From Monosporascus cannonballus (lineage: Eukaryota; Ascomycota; Sordariomycetes; Xylariales), in contig QJNS01000010.1 of NCBI GenBank assembly GCA_004154925.1, forward strand, positions 124,001-188,000: a DNA stretch of 64,000 nucleotides, given 5' to 3'. Under the pieces are notes generated by a model. That model had not been told where the DNA came from, did no database searches, and saw only the letters and a list, made by a program, of their open reading frames with translations. Shown piece after piece: positions 36,200 through 49,078 of the stretch. The first letter of the stretch is position 1, and each line of letters starts with the position of its first letter. Made by a program: the position numbers and the translations under genes.

Positions 36200-39100
36200 T
36201 TATTTGAAAGTTGAATTCAAACTAGATTAAATATTTTGATTGCGAAAAATTAGAATCTAAACCTTATAAGTATTAAAATCTACACGATTTATTAATCAAA
36301 TTAATAATAAAATTTAGGCACAGCATAAATATAAGTTATCTCGATAAGAAATACGAACCGGACTACGAAAACCTAAGATATTAGCCTAGAAAGCGTTTAA
36401 GAAACAGTAAAATGCTTGGCGAAAATAATTAAAATATATTAAGAATAAATGAAATTTGAGTAGTTAAAAGTCACTAATTACTACAGTCGGATATATATAA
36501 TTTATTATAGTACATAATAATATTATTTCGATCAAGATTAAAAGAAATCAATTTATTAACGCATAATATATATATATTAAAAGGGACTCGAATTTTCAAA
36601 TTAAATAAAAAGAATAAAAACAACAAGTTGTAATATCGACATTTTTCTATTATTGATTCATAGGATTAAATTAACTAACAAATTGCCTTATAACATTAAT
36701 TTCAATTATTATATCCGTAATATAATCGTTTTATTAATAGTGTATAATAATATTATTAAAAAATTTGAATTTAGCAAATAATTAAAAAGTGTTATTGAAA
36801 AAGTATTATTAATTTATATCATAAATCTAAAACATAATAGAGTTGTTTAACTACAAAATCGTATTTGTATTTAAGATCCGTAAAAAGATAATACAAATGT
36901 TAGAGATTCCACGGTCACGGTCATGATAACCGAGTTTCTAGCTATAAGTAGCTAGAGAAATTTTCCAGATCTTTAAAAAGAAGAACGGCAAAGCAATTAC
37001 ATTTATATAATTATACGTACTTTATAATTAACAACTTGTGATAGGTGAAGACTTCCTACCTTATCTACGTTATTTTATTCAATCATTTCGTCATCTTTTA
37101 TAAATTTCACGTAGTCTTTAACAACGAATTTGATAAGATAAAATATAGTATAATAAAAAAGCAAAGAATTATTTAATAACAGCAGGAATTATCGCAAAAT
37201 AGAATAAAATTATGGTAATTCGAAATGTGGACATGTCTCTAAGAATATTAAATATAATAATTTAATATATTATTTATAAAAATACGAAAAATGTTTAATA
37301 AATTTCAAAAAACCTTTGAAAAAAGAACTATTAATACAACAGCCACAAAATACCAAAACCTAAAAATAATATAACGTTTTCAAAAAAAAACCTTTAGATA
37401 CAACGATAAAAATCGTATATAACTTTATTATCTAAAATGAATAATGTAAAATATATTAACATATTATAATAATAAATTACAAAGTTATAAATGAACGCTA
37501 CGCTGAATTAAACATTATTATTATATTTAAATCACTATATAAATATTAGTTAAAACGTCTATAATTGCGAATCTCGAAAAATAAGATTCTATTTATGATA
37601 ATAGAAAAGGTAAACGCGAAAGTAACTATTTTAAAATTTTTATTCAAAAATAATATCAATTAATAAACTTTAAAATTCTATTATTTAAGAATTACTATAT
37701 TTTTTAAAAGTTTATTTATACATTATTGCCAAGTTTTAGTTAATAAAAAGACTAATAAAGCAAAATTTGTTTTACGTTTCATCGATATATAAAATATAAA
37801 AAAGAGGGTTTTCGTATTTAATAAAATATAACAACGAATATAAGCATAAAAATATAATAAATAGTGTATTATCTAAAGAAGTAAAATATAAAAAGATAAG
37901 TAGTAAAACAATTTAATATATTCTTATTATTACTAAGGGAAGATTTAGAGAATTAAATAATAACTTATATTTATAAAACGAAAAATTGAAAAGTTCAATT
38001 AATAGACTGTTATAATATTACATTATCGGTATATAATATATAAAACTACGAAATAAATTTCAAAAATAGTTTATTGACAAAGCTTTACTATATTTTTAGC
38101 TTAGAAGAAAATAATTGAGTATTTTTAAAACGATATTCAAAAACCTGTTTACAAAAGAAATAAATTTAATTTTTAACATTATAAGTAAAATATCTTGAAT
38201 ATTTTATACTTAAATAGCTAAAAGATGAACGTTTATAATTAATGATTAATTTAAAAAGCCGATTTAATAAAACTTAATAGTTTACGACATTTATAGCTTA
38301 GAAATAGATATAAACTTTTCAAAATTAAAGAAATATATAATTAAAAACGCTTTCGAAATGAAATACGGATTACGTAAATATTTAAGGATCTTAATAACAT
38401 TTATAAATGTATTAATAACTTTTAAATAAATAATAAATGATTTATTACAACAGTATTTCAACGTTTTAATATATATTATTTCGACCATATTGTTATAGTT
38501 TAGAAAGTGTAAGAAAAGTATGTAAAATATATAAATAAAGTTTTTTACGTTTAACATGATTTTCATTTATGCATTAATGTAAACAAAATTAAATTTATCA
38601 ATACTATATAAAATATATATAAAATGTGGTAAAATACAATTTAAAAAGCTGCTATATACAAAATATAACAAATATTAAGTATGATTAAAAAAATCTAAAT
38701 TTATTTTGGTTTCGTTTTTATTATAAGAAATTTATTCGAAATTTCAAGAAATTTGTTATACTTTTATTTATTTATATTAATAAATAAGATTAAGTAAATG
38801 CTACAAATATAAAGAATATTTAAAACTTAAAAATACGATTATTAGCGAATTTATATTAAAGAGGTATAATTTAATACTTTTTATTGAATTAGAAACGGAT
38901 ATTTTTAATTATATATTAAGCATGATAATCAAATAACGATATAATTAAGATAAATTATATTTTATTATTTTTACAAATATTCAGAAGAGCCGTATTTAAT
39001 TATATTATTACAAATTCAAGATTTATAATTGTTATTATAGGTTTTCCAAACTTAAATTATTTTAATACAATTATTTATTAAATTGAAGTTTATACAAAGT

Positions 39101-40619
39101 ATTAAAATTCGTTCAATTTATTACAATCAAAAGATTTATAAAACGTTAATTACGATACGTAAAAGAAATAACGAATTTCAATTTCGTTGTTATTTATACT
39201 GAAGATTTAGAACATAATAAAATTAATGTTTTAAATAAACGATTGAATTTCGAAAGAAAGTTAATTAAAATTGATTATATAATTTTAAATAGTACTTAAA
39301 AAATTTATTCTTACGATATTTTATAAAAATACAAATTATACTACATAACATATATTGCCAAAGTAAGAAATATAATAATAATATACTAAAAATATATGTT
39401 AAACAAAGTTTTTGATTTCTTTTACAATGACTAAATCGAATTCATACGATATATATATAAATATTAGTTATATATATATATATATATATTTCAGAATTTC
39501 GCTAAGCTTGAAATGTTTTTTAATTTATTGATCAAATTTTAAAAGAAAAATAATAATTTAAAACGTACGAAAATAATGCAATTTGTATAATACATTTAAA
39601 AGAAAAAATATACATTTTATAACTAATTATTATTACAATTAATATTATTAAAACTATGAGATTTAATTATAATAGTTTTTATTAAAAAAGATTTTCTTTT
39701 CAAAATCTAATAATAGAAATATATTACGATAATATTTGCCTAGTCGTCGATGAATTTATATCAATATTTTATTTTTTACTTTATTAAAGAAATACGAATG
39801 TAATCATAGGTACAGATTTTTTAAAAAGAACATTTTTAATATATACGTAATATTATATAACCTAATTTCTAAGAAATAAATTACGTTTATTTAGAAGTTT
39901 TAATCAAGTTTTATAATGTACATCGAATTAAATTACAAATTATTTAATGCGTTTATATATTAAGTCAATAAATAAACGAAACTATTATATTAAACTTTAA
40001 ATTTCTAAGTACAAAATTTCGTTTCCATAAATTAATTAATTAAATTAAAATATTACTTATTCATAAATTAACTTATATTACAAATATTTCTAAAAGTATT
40101 AAACGAAATTAAATATATCTCAATTTTGATTTTATATTTAAGGTTCAGCGATATATTTAAATAAAATAGCTCTGCAATATATTCGACTTTAAATATTTTA
40201 ATTATATAAAATTACCAAGAAGATTTTAAAAGATTGATTATTAATTAAATTTTCTAACGAAAATTAAATCCATTCTATTTTCTATATTTTTTACCAATAT
40301 TAACAGAAATGTTATTAAATTTTATATTGAATAATAAATATAGAAAAGCAAGTATTAAAGATATATAAAATAACAATATATATAATACACGAAAAACCAA
40401 TGAATTTACTTAATACTTAATTAAGTAAATAGAATATTCAAATTCTAAAAATACTTAAAATTTGTTAAAAAATCTTATAAATATTTAACGCTTATTAAAG
40501 ATTCTTAATTAATAATATCGAAATTGTTAATAATAATCGTTTAATCGAAATCTTTAAAACCGAATTAATAGAAAAAGTTAATAAATTACGTAGTTATAAT
40601 TATTTCAGATTTTATATAC

Positions 40620-41010
40620 TTATATTGTTTTATTTATAGATTTAAAATTACAATTAATAATTTCAATTTCTTTTCCAAAACCTTTTTAACGTAGTAAACG
40701 AAAAAAGCAATTAATAACTTTAACGATATTCTGTTTCTTACGTATTAAACTTTTCTTTATCTTCGATTAAAGCTGTAAAAAGCTTTTTAACAATAGCTTT
40801 CTTACAGTCTAAACCGTTTCTTTTTTTAATACGACTTAAAAAATCGATTGAAATACTAGAATAATTATAATAACGAATTTTTTCGATTATTTAATATTTA
40901 TACTATTCTTGATATGTAAGATATATGATATTATTTTAAAATCGAATATGATAATACAAATAACTAAAAAAGATTGATTTTTTTAGTTAAAACAATTACA
41001 ATGTTTACGG
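40620..41010 (-). pseudogene. antisense ORF remnant of gypsy copy 5
   Basis: On the minus strand it reads YKY, stop, IIEKIRYYNYSSISIDFLSRIKK and onward with a Lys/Glu-rich stretch (AIVKKLFTALIEDKEK). It aligns with the antisense ORF of copy 2 (KC, stop, IIKEIRRY ... SSVPIDSLRRIKEK), with a short deletion in the second Cys pair. It has the same position between chromodomain and 3' LTR. Confidence 0.5.
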
Positions 41011-41093
41011 TTAATAATACGACTCGCTATAATAAAATTAAAGCTTACTAAAAACGAAGATTTTTAAAAACAAGATTATAAAAAAGAATATTA

Positions 41094-41453
41094 TATTACA
41101 ATCTAAATAAAGGACGATTGTAAGCAATGATCCAGTTTTTATAAACGAGTTATTATATATTTTTAAAAGTTAAAATCTAAATGAATCGATATAAAATTAA
41201 TTATATAAAAGAATCTATTTATATTAATTTAAACAAAATTTTAAAATTTAATTAACCAATAGAAAATGCATGTATTTATTAAATATATAATTAAATAATA
41301 TTGATTTTCAACACAATTTCGTTGCTTTGAATATTTTTAATGTTAGAAAATGTATTTAAAATATTTTATTATTTGTATTTTTACATTATATTTGCTAATA
41401 TAAACTCGTACGACTAAGTTTTAATGGTTACATAAATTCTCTAGCTATTAAAT
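41094..41453 (+). repeat. 3' LTR of gypsy copy 5 (family B start, family A-like end)
   Basis: It begins like the LTRs at 24088 and 32564. Its last 70 bp (TTTGCTAATATAAACTCGTA onward) follow the family A LTR end (CCTGCCAACATAAACCCGTC). A purine-rich stretch precedes it. Families A and B are therefore subfamilies that share LTR 3' ends. Confidence 0.65.
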
Positions 41454-42031
41454 TTAGCTATTATACTTACTATATTTCATATTTTATTGCCTTAGGAACT
41501 TTGTCGAACTATAAAGTTAACGAGTATAAATTTATAAAGGTCGAAGCTTATCGACAATTGAGTATTAATCGGCTGTAAAACAATGCTTTATAGACTTAAG
41601 ATATATGATTTATTTGAATTATAAAAAAATATAAAACAATTATTATGTGCGAAAATAATGAATATAATATTTATTGTAAAAATTATATCGTATAATAATT
41701 GTCTGTATATTTAGCTCATTCCAGAAAGTATAACGTACATCTAAGAGTACCTTAAATTAGTATTTTAAAGAGGATTAAATATTTTTAAATGGATATATAT
41801 TAAAGCTAACACTTAATAACTCAATTCAAATGTGATAGTACTTAGCCGTTAAGCGTTTACAATGTCATTAAATATAAAAGTATTAATTATATTTAATATT
41901 AGATTTTATATTCAACAATTCTTTCAATATCATATTGTATATACAACACTTATTATATTTTTAGACGATAGATTTAGCAACTTTAAATTAGGTTATTTTC
42001 GTTATTTATAGTATTACTAATTTGAAAAAAA
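41454..42031. other. AT-rich spacer
   Basis: No gene, LTR end or motif recognised. Confidence 0.5.
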
Positions 42032-42036
42032 TTAAT

Positions 42037-42403
42037 TATAACAAATAGAGATTTAATTAACTATTAAATTTAAATTAAACGGGGCTTTTAGTAGTATAAA
42101 TACAAAAATATTTTAAGTTATAAAATAACTTAATTACGTTTCGTAATATTACAAATATTTTATATGATACCATAATATTAGAAATTAATATTATTTAATA
42201 AGAATCATAACAAATATACATTTTTCGTTAATTAATTAACTTTAAAATACCTTTTAAAAGTACTGAAAATTTAATATTTTTTAAAATATAATTTATTGGA
42301 CATAGATTTATTAGAAATTTGACCCTAAAAAGATCCAAATTACGTAATTCCTTTATATAAATCCAATTGCTCTTTGCAACCCGCTTTGATTTAAGTTTTA
42401 ATA
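42037..42403 (-). repeat. 3' LTR of gypsy copy 3
   Basis: It aligns with 48062-48433 through AGTTATTAAATTTAAATT and TTACGTTTCGTAATA-like blocks. It ends TTTTAATA before CGATTTTCC. Confidence 0.85.
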
Positions 42404-42571
42404 CGATTTTCCTTTTCGGGATATTTATTTTTAAAAAAGTTTTCTTTAATAAATCTTAGTTTTATTAAAGCAAATTATACCGTTAATTATAACTTTTATA
42501 ATTATCTTACTTAAAAAAACTAAAAATCTTTACATATTTATATTATTAGGTTTAATTCTTAAATACTACGG

Positions 42572-43040
42572 TATACGCTGTATTTGAGAAGTAGTACTAA
42601 ATATTAAATATTCAAAAATATTTGTCATTTTAACGAATATATTAGGGATTATTGTTATCGTAATAACTAATGTTTTCATGACTTCTTTTATCGCATTAAA
42701 AAAAACATCGTTTAAGCAATAGAAACACGTTATTAAGTTCTTTAAGCCATTTTAATCAAAGCTAAAAAAGAGTTTGGCGTATAACTATTAAAACATTAAC
42801 AAAATTTATTAGTCATTCTTTTTCATTTATAACGATAAAAAAGTCTACGAAAAGAAAATTAAAATTATTAATTTTAAGCTTTTATTAATAAATAAACTAA
42901 ACAAATAAAAGCGCCTACAAACTGAGGTTATTATAATTACGTAATCCGTCGATTTTTTTCGATTACCCCGTTCTTGAAACCTCGATTAAAGGATTATTAT
43001 TAATTATTTTAGCTTTATTAGCAAAATATAGTTAATAAGT
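42572..43040 (+). pseudogene. antisense ORF remnant of gypsy copy 3
   Basis: The plus-strand frame reads YTLYLRSSTKY, stop, IFKNICHFNEYIRDYCYR and onward. The first three Tyr codons are TAT and stand at CX2CX6C spacing. The SSTK block is matched by NSTK in copy 2. A Lys/Glu-rich stretch follows (AILIKAKKEFGV). It lies between the 3' LTR and the chromodomain end of pol, on the strand opposite to pol, as in copies 1 and 2. The second half of the Cys pattern is only partly kept. Confidence 0.5.
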
Positions 43041-44109
43041 ATTAAATATTTATAGAAATATTTGCGAGTTTTTATATATTTTTAAAATTTGCGTACTTTT
43101 TTTGGTTAACTAATTATTACGTAAATTTATTTGGTTCGTATATTAAAAAGGTTTTTGATTTTTTATATTATTTTGGTTTTTTTTAGTCGTTTTATTTCGA
43201 ATAAACTTTATAAATATTTGCTGTTAACGGTTCTACAAAATATAAATAATAAAATAATGTTGAAACTTTAGTAAAACATTTAACTAATAATTATGTTTTA
43301 AACGTTTTATAATAATGTGATATAGATTAATATATTTAAAAACGACACTTTTATTAAATTCTTTTATTTAAATATTTTTTCAGTACAAATAAATAATTTT
43401 TTTGTTAGAAAATTAATCACTTTAACTTTTTCTAATTACAATATTTATTTATTGAATTTCCTACCAGCTGTATTTTTATTTTTAAATTTGTATATATATA
43501 TATTTGTATTATTTCAAGCTAACTATTATTTTAATATTAATAAATATATTTTACATATTATTATAAATACTACGTATAAGATGAAAATTAACGTTCATTA
43601 AAGTTATTGTAATACGTGTATAAATATTCATATTATAAATTAATTACTTCGTAAATAAGTTCCGAAGTTAGTAATTTATTATAATTAAGATAAAAATATA
43701 AAATGATTTTTAACGTTCAATTTAATTATTGCGTTTATCCGATCATTTAAAGACGTTGAATCATTTTATATATTTATTTATGTATATTAAAAATACTTAT
43801 ATATATATATATATATTATCTCTTTTCTGTTATATTTCTTTTAGAAAAAAGTATATTATTGAAAAATATTTTAAATTTATTATAAATTACGAAAATATTA
43901 TCTTAATATGTATTTATTACTGGATTTCCGAATAATAAAAATTCTATGATAAAACTTATAATAATTATAAAGCTTTTAAAAGTGTATATTGCTGTATTCT
44001 AATTTTATTATAAAGGTTATATAATTATAGTATTTTTTAAATTTTTTATTTTATTTAAAGAAATTCAAATTATTGTAAAATCGTTCAAGGTTTTATAATC
44101 TTAATATAT

Positions 44110-44148
<39 letters not shown>
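44110..44148. repeat. (TA)n microsatellite
   Basis: About 18 uninterrupted AT units inside gypsy copy 3. Shorter (TA)n runs occur at about 39466-39490 and 43798-43816. Confidence 0.9.
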
Positions 44149-44150
<2 letters not shown>

Positions 44151-45040
44151 TATTAAAATTGTTAAATACTTTTTCAAAAATTATAAATTACTTAATGTTT
44201 TTAGTAACAGATTATCTTTATATTCTTTTACTGTTTAATCTATATTGTACAATATAGCCGGTATTATTATAATTTGTTATGAATATAAATACGTTTTATA
44301 AACTAATATCGAAAAGTACACAATCAATTATAATTTCTTTTCGAGATTTCAATATTTATTTAAAATATCGGTTTTATTGTTTTTATACGGTTTTTATATA
44401 TAATAACAAAGTTAAAATTTGTGATTTCTTTTATATATCGGAATTATGGTTTTATAAAGTCTTTAGTCATAATCAAACGGTGAAAACCTCAATAATTTAT
44501 ATAAATCTTAATTTAATAAATATTAATTTTAGGGATATTTAAATTTTCAAGCAGTTATAATAATAACTATCAATTTCTTATTTGGAATAACGCAATTAAG
44601 GTCGGTCTTTTTAAAATGTAAAAAGGATATAATACAATATAAATTACTTTAATTATTTTATTATTTAAATATTACGTTTAGTACGTAATTCGAAATATCA
44701 GATTTTAATTTAACAAAATGTATTATATCGTATAACATTATCATTGATTTATTATTAGTTATATGTTTAACTTTTAAGAAATAAATTTATTAAAAATGAA
44801 AATAATTATCATATCTTAAAAATATTTATATCTTTTTTGACTATAGTTAATCTGTATTACTTTATAATTATCACGATTTTAAAAGTTTATTTTAATACAT
44901 TTAATAGAATTAACCTTCTTTTTTTACATTAATTAATAATTTAGCGTTTTGTAAAACTTAAGAAACTTCATAAATATAATTCATATATACACTTTTCGCT
45001 TTTAATTAAATATAAATATTGTCGATAAAATATATATTAC

Positions 45041-45166
45041 GGCCTGGTCACCCGTAAGAGCTCCAGTATATATGTGGCTGTAAGTGCTCGGATGATTACC
45101 ACAATTGCGATCATTCCACCGATCTTTTGCCCTCGTGGCGTGACGATATAGTGCAGCCATAACAAT
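45041..45166 (-). repeat. repeat R2 copy a, not RIP-altered, inside gypsy copy 3
   Basis: This stretch of about 125 bp has balanced composition in strongly AT-rich surroundings. On the minus strand it reads GTTATGGCTGCAC, CACGCCACGAGGGCAAAAG, GAATGATCGCAATTGTGG and GAGCTCTTACG. The same order is present on the plus strand at 48971-49078. Both copies translate to a similar frame (TPxGQKI, MIAIV), which may be only nucleotide similarity. Family unknown. Confidence 0.75.
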
Positions 45167-48061
45167 ATATAATAGAAACATCGAAATATATTTGCAATAT
45201 ATAATATAATGTTTATTAAAACGTTATCAATATATTTGTACACTTTATTATAATAATTAAATATTTAAATACTATATATTTCGTTTGAAATCTTATTTGG
45301 CATTTATATATTTTTGAAAACCTTTACAAATTTATATTTATTTATATAATCAAGTGTTATAAATTATTAAGTTTCATAAAATGGGTTTTTATTTTATAAT
45401 AATAAAAAGTAATTATATTTTATTTTTAGTAAAAATGTTCTTTAATTAACTATGATCAAATCTAAGTGATAATTATTTTAATCTTTTTAAAACGAAAATA
45501 TAAAATATTTAACCAGTAATTTCTAAAATTGATTTTATTTTTACAATTAACCATTAAAACATTTTCTTTAAAAAACATACTTTATTTTCGTTAAAAATGT
45601 TAATAAAAAGATTTTCTAAATTCCTTTTTTTTTAAAAAAAATACTTCAGAATTTTATGCGCTACATTTTAATAATTTCGTATTAAGCTTTTTAAAAGGTT
45701 ATTTTTATTTGTAATATTAATATAATATATTAATTGAGTTTTTTATGTTTTCGAGTTAACATTAAAAATTACTATTTAGAAAGGTCTATTTTGTTTTAAT
45801 AACAATAACAATATATCGCATTTCTTTAATATTTATATTTGCATATTTATATCTCTCGTTAATTTCGATTATATATTAAACTTTTTTCTTTTTATATTCT
45901 TTTTACTTATTTAATATAAACCAAATTCACTTGATATTTTTCTTAATTAAAATCTTATATTAATATAATTAAAATTGTTTAAACGTATATTACAATTGTT
46001 ATATTAAATAATGTCAAAACCTTTTGTATAATATTATTTTTAAATAAAAATCTCGAAATAATTAATTTCGCGCTTACGCTTTTAGTTATCTTAAACGAAA
46101 TTTTAATTTTTAGTATTATACTTTATAATGTTTTATTTTATAATTGTTAATAATATCTGATATAACATAATAATCGCCTGGTATTTCGTAATTTATTATT
46201 ACGATTTATTTATATCTTTCGATTCGTATATTTAAAATATTAGAATTATTAATAATTTGTATTGTTAAGTTGTTTTCTTTTTTAAAAAAAGCTGTATTGA
46301 GTTTTTAAAATATTATTACTTTACGGTTTTTTGTAAGAAGTCTTTTTTAATTGTTTTCCAATTCGTTTAATTATATTTATCGCTTTTACTATAGTAGTTA
46401 TTTTTTGAAATATCGTAATTAACTTTTATTTTGTTATATATTTCTTCTTCTATTAAATAATTAATTTTCTCGTGTAATGTACCGTATTTTATTATATTAT
46501 GTTCATATTTACCTTTTACAGACTTTAAATAACAATACGAAGTTTTGCTTTTATAAATCTTTTGTTTTTTAAATCTATTATAAAAATAATTATAAATAAA
46601 TATTAATAAGACTTATTTAGCTATATCCATTATGGCTTATTAAATGAATATTTACAGATACTTCTTTAATTAAATTTATAATTTTATTTATTTCGTAATT
46701 TTAGTTTATAACGTAATCACTAGAACGTATCGATATTATCGTTCGCTAATTTTGTTATTTTCGATTTAATTAAGAATTTAAATGTTTTCTTATATAAACG
46801 TATAATATATTAATAGGTAGACTTTGTTTAATCGTTATATTTTAAGCATTTTCGGCGGTTGTAGAATACGGCGTATAGTTTCTTGTGTCGATCGAAGATT
46901 TTACAATAAACGTTCTTAGTTTATTTTTCATATTTTTTTTAATTATTTTGCAGGTTTTATTGCTCTAAAAACGCATTTTATATTAGCTTTTTAACCTTTT
47001 TCAATTTTGGTTAAACTTTATATCGTAATAAGCTATATTTGTTCGCAGCCCGGATAATATTGATATCTTATATATTTTTATCAAATAATGTCATGTTCGG
47101 TTAAAGTAACTTGTTTTTTGGAATAAAAAATAATTTTCTTATCGTCGAGATTCTCGGTATGAATTTTGCTAATGCCTTATCTTACTATAATTATAGCACT
47201 TAATTTGGCTTTTATATTTATGCCAAACTGTTGTAAGTTTTATAGGTCCTAGCGGCGTTTTATTTAAGGTAGTAGGTACGTTTCGTCGTTTTCTTTAATT
47301 CGCTCGGTAACCTCTTTATTTTAACATATATATTCTTTTTTTTATATAGCGTTTATATTATTTGTTATTTGTTTTAATAATATTGGAAATGTATTAATTT
47401 GGTAGCATTAAGTAAATAATTTAGTAATTCCGATTTTACTCCATTTTTCAACATATTTTATAACATATATATATTAAGTTATCGCTCTTATTATCAGTTT
47501 ATCAGGTTTGAGTTATAAGGTTTTAAAATATAATTACGTATTTCAAGGTGGATCTTTTTCGAAATTGTAAAATTTGATATACCGTAATACGTTTTTTATT
47601 TAGATTTTTAAAATTGATTTTTAATTTACTTTCGAAATTAATATATTCGGAAGAAATTTCTAAAATAAGTTTCTTTTAATCGGCCTTATTATTTTTAGAT
47701 ATTCTTTTATAACGAGTTTAAATTAATCTAAGACATTTTTTATTAAAAAAGACATATCTACAAAGATTTAATCCGATACTTTGTTTTAGACTTAAAACTT
47801 AAAATAAGGTTATACTTAAATTAAAAGTTTTAAAGGTTTGTTTTAGTATATAGATATAATTTTGTAATTTTATATTTTAAGATATTGATTTATATTAAAA
47901 TAATCTTGGCCTAATCCATAAAATATAAAAAATGATTTTTTAATTTCCTAACTTTTATTTGGAATAATATTACTTTAGTAATTTTATTTTTAAAACTTAA
48001 TATAATAAATAAGAAGTATTATTTAAAATTTAGCAATTTTATTAAATAAAACTTTATATCG

Positions 48062-48433
48062 TAAAATAGTTAAATCTTTATGTAGTTATTAAATTTAAAT
48101 TCTACGGATTTATATTAACAACAAAATATTGTAAAGTTTTTAATACGAAAATTATTTAATTTCGTTTTATCATATTGCAAATATTTTAAATAATACAATT
48201 ATACTGTACATTAATATAAATTAATTATATATTTAACGTATATAGATATATTTCAGCAATAGATTAAATTTTAATTAAATCTAACAATTATTATAAATTC
48301 CATGTTTTTTTAAGATATAATTAATTTTATATAGATGCACTTAGATCTTAACGCTAAGAAAGACCCAAACCACTTAACTCATTTATGTAGATCCGACTGT
48401 TTTTTACGACCGGCCTTGGCTTAAGTCGTAATA
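48062..48433 (-). repeat. 5' LTR of gypsy copy 3
   Basis: It ends on the plus strand GGCTTAAGTCGTAATA before the TTAAT duplication. Its last 100 bp are less mutated and show the family B LTR start (on the minus strand TATTACGACTTAAGCCAAGG). Confidence 0.85.
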
Positions 48434-48567
48434 TTAATCAATACGAGGTTTGTAATTCTGTAAGCGATACAAACAATTAATGCTTACTTATAGAGTTTTC
48501 AACTCTGTTAGACGATCTTCGTCTCCGTATTAATAAAGATGAGGAGCGTAATAGGCCTTAGATGTAG

Positions 48568-48960
48568 TATAACGGCTAGGCGGTTTAACCAATTATTAAA
48601 CCTTAGTCGTACGGATTTATGTTAGCAGGAATATCGTAAAATTTTAAATAATAAATATAATAATATATTACGTTTCGTATTATTAAAAATACTAAAATTA
48701 TATTACAAATAATTTATATTAATAAGTATTATAAGTTATTATTATTTAAATTATGGAATTAATATATATATATATATATTTAATTTTTGGCTTAATTATT
48801 CGTAATTACGTAGCCGGTAGTAATTATGATCACTTGGGATCACCTCTGATCCCTGATGATTACTGGCTTAGCAGGAATCATTCGTCACGTAACCCGAGGG
48901 GTGGCCCGTGTTATCCTTGTCTGACCGTTTCTCGAGGCCGAAACTTGTCGGGTCGTGACA
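48568..48960 (-). repeat. solo LTR of gypsy family A
   Basis: It is 393 bp, from TATAACGGCTAGGCGG (RIP form of TGTGACGAGCTAGGCGG) to GGGTCGTGACA. On the minus strand it starts TGTCACGACCCGAC, close to TGTTACGACCCAAC of copy 2. The end nearest the gene island is hardly mutated, while the other end is AT-rich. The flanking five bases (TGTAG and ATAGG) do not match, so it probably arose by recombination between different insertions. It marks the edge of the gene-bearing region. Confidence 0.75.
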
Positions 48961-48970
48961 ATAGGGAGGT

Positions 48971-49078
48971 GTTATGGCTGCACCATACCATTACGCCACC
49001 AGGGCAAAAGATCAGTCGAATGATCGCAATTGTGGCAATCATCCTGGTGCTTATAGCTGTATAAGAGCTCGCGCCACC
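48971..49078 (+). repeat. repeat R2 copy b
   Basis: Inverted relative to 45041-45166 and about 80% similar by eye, starting GTTATGGCTGCACC and ending AAGAGCTCGCGCCACC. It lies 10 bp beyond the solo LTR. Confidence 0.75.

Larger units (their letters stand above)
36200..41453 (+). mobile_element. Ty3/gypsy relic copy 5 (5' end not found)
   Basis: On the plus strand a gag-like segment lies at about 36.31-36.43 kb, an RT end (YYKKFIRNFKKF) at about 38.72 kb, RNase H (ELETDIFNYILSMII) at about 38.88 kb, integrase traces at about 39.6-40.3 kb and a chromodomain (YLIK, then NSKNT) near 40.42 kb. The 3' LTR (41094-41453) starts TATTACAATC and ends near CTAGCTATTA. Almost every Trp and Gln codon is mutated, more than in copies 1 and 2. 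No 5' LTR can be assigned. Confidence 0.7.
42037..48433 (-). mobile_element. Ty3/gypsy chromovirus copy 3 (minus strand, heavily RIP-altered)
   Basis: The element is 6.4 kb with LTRs at 42037-42403 and 48062-48433 and an identical target duplication TTAAT (42032-42036, 48434-48438). The left end TATAACAAATAG is the RIP form of TGTGACGAGCTAG found in copies 1 and 2. The gag segment near 47.2 kb (plus strand TATAGGTCCTAGCGGCG) matches TATAGGTCCTGGCGCCG in copy 1. The purine tract beside the 3' LTR is kept (CGATTTTCCTTTTC at 42404). A non-AT-rich segment at 45041-45166 (repeat R2) lies inside it. Confidence 0.88.
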
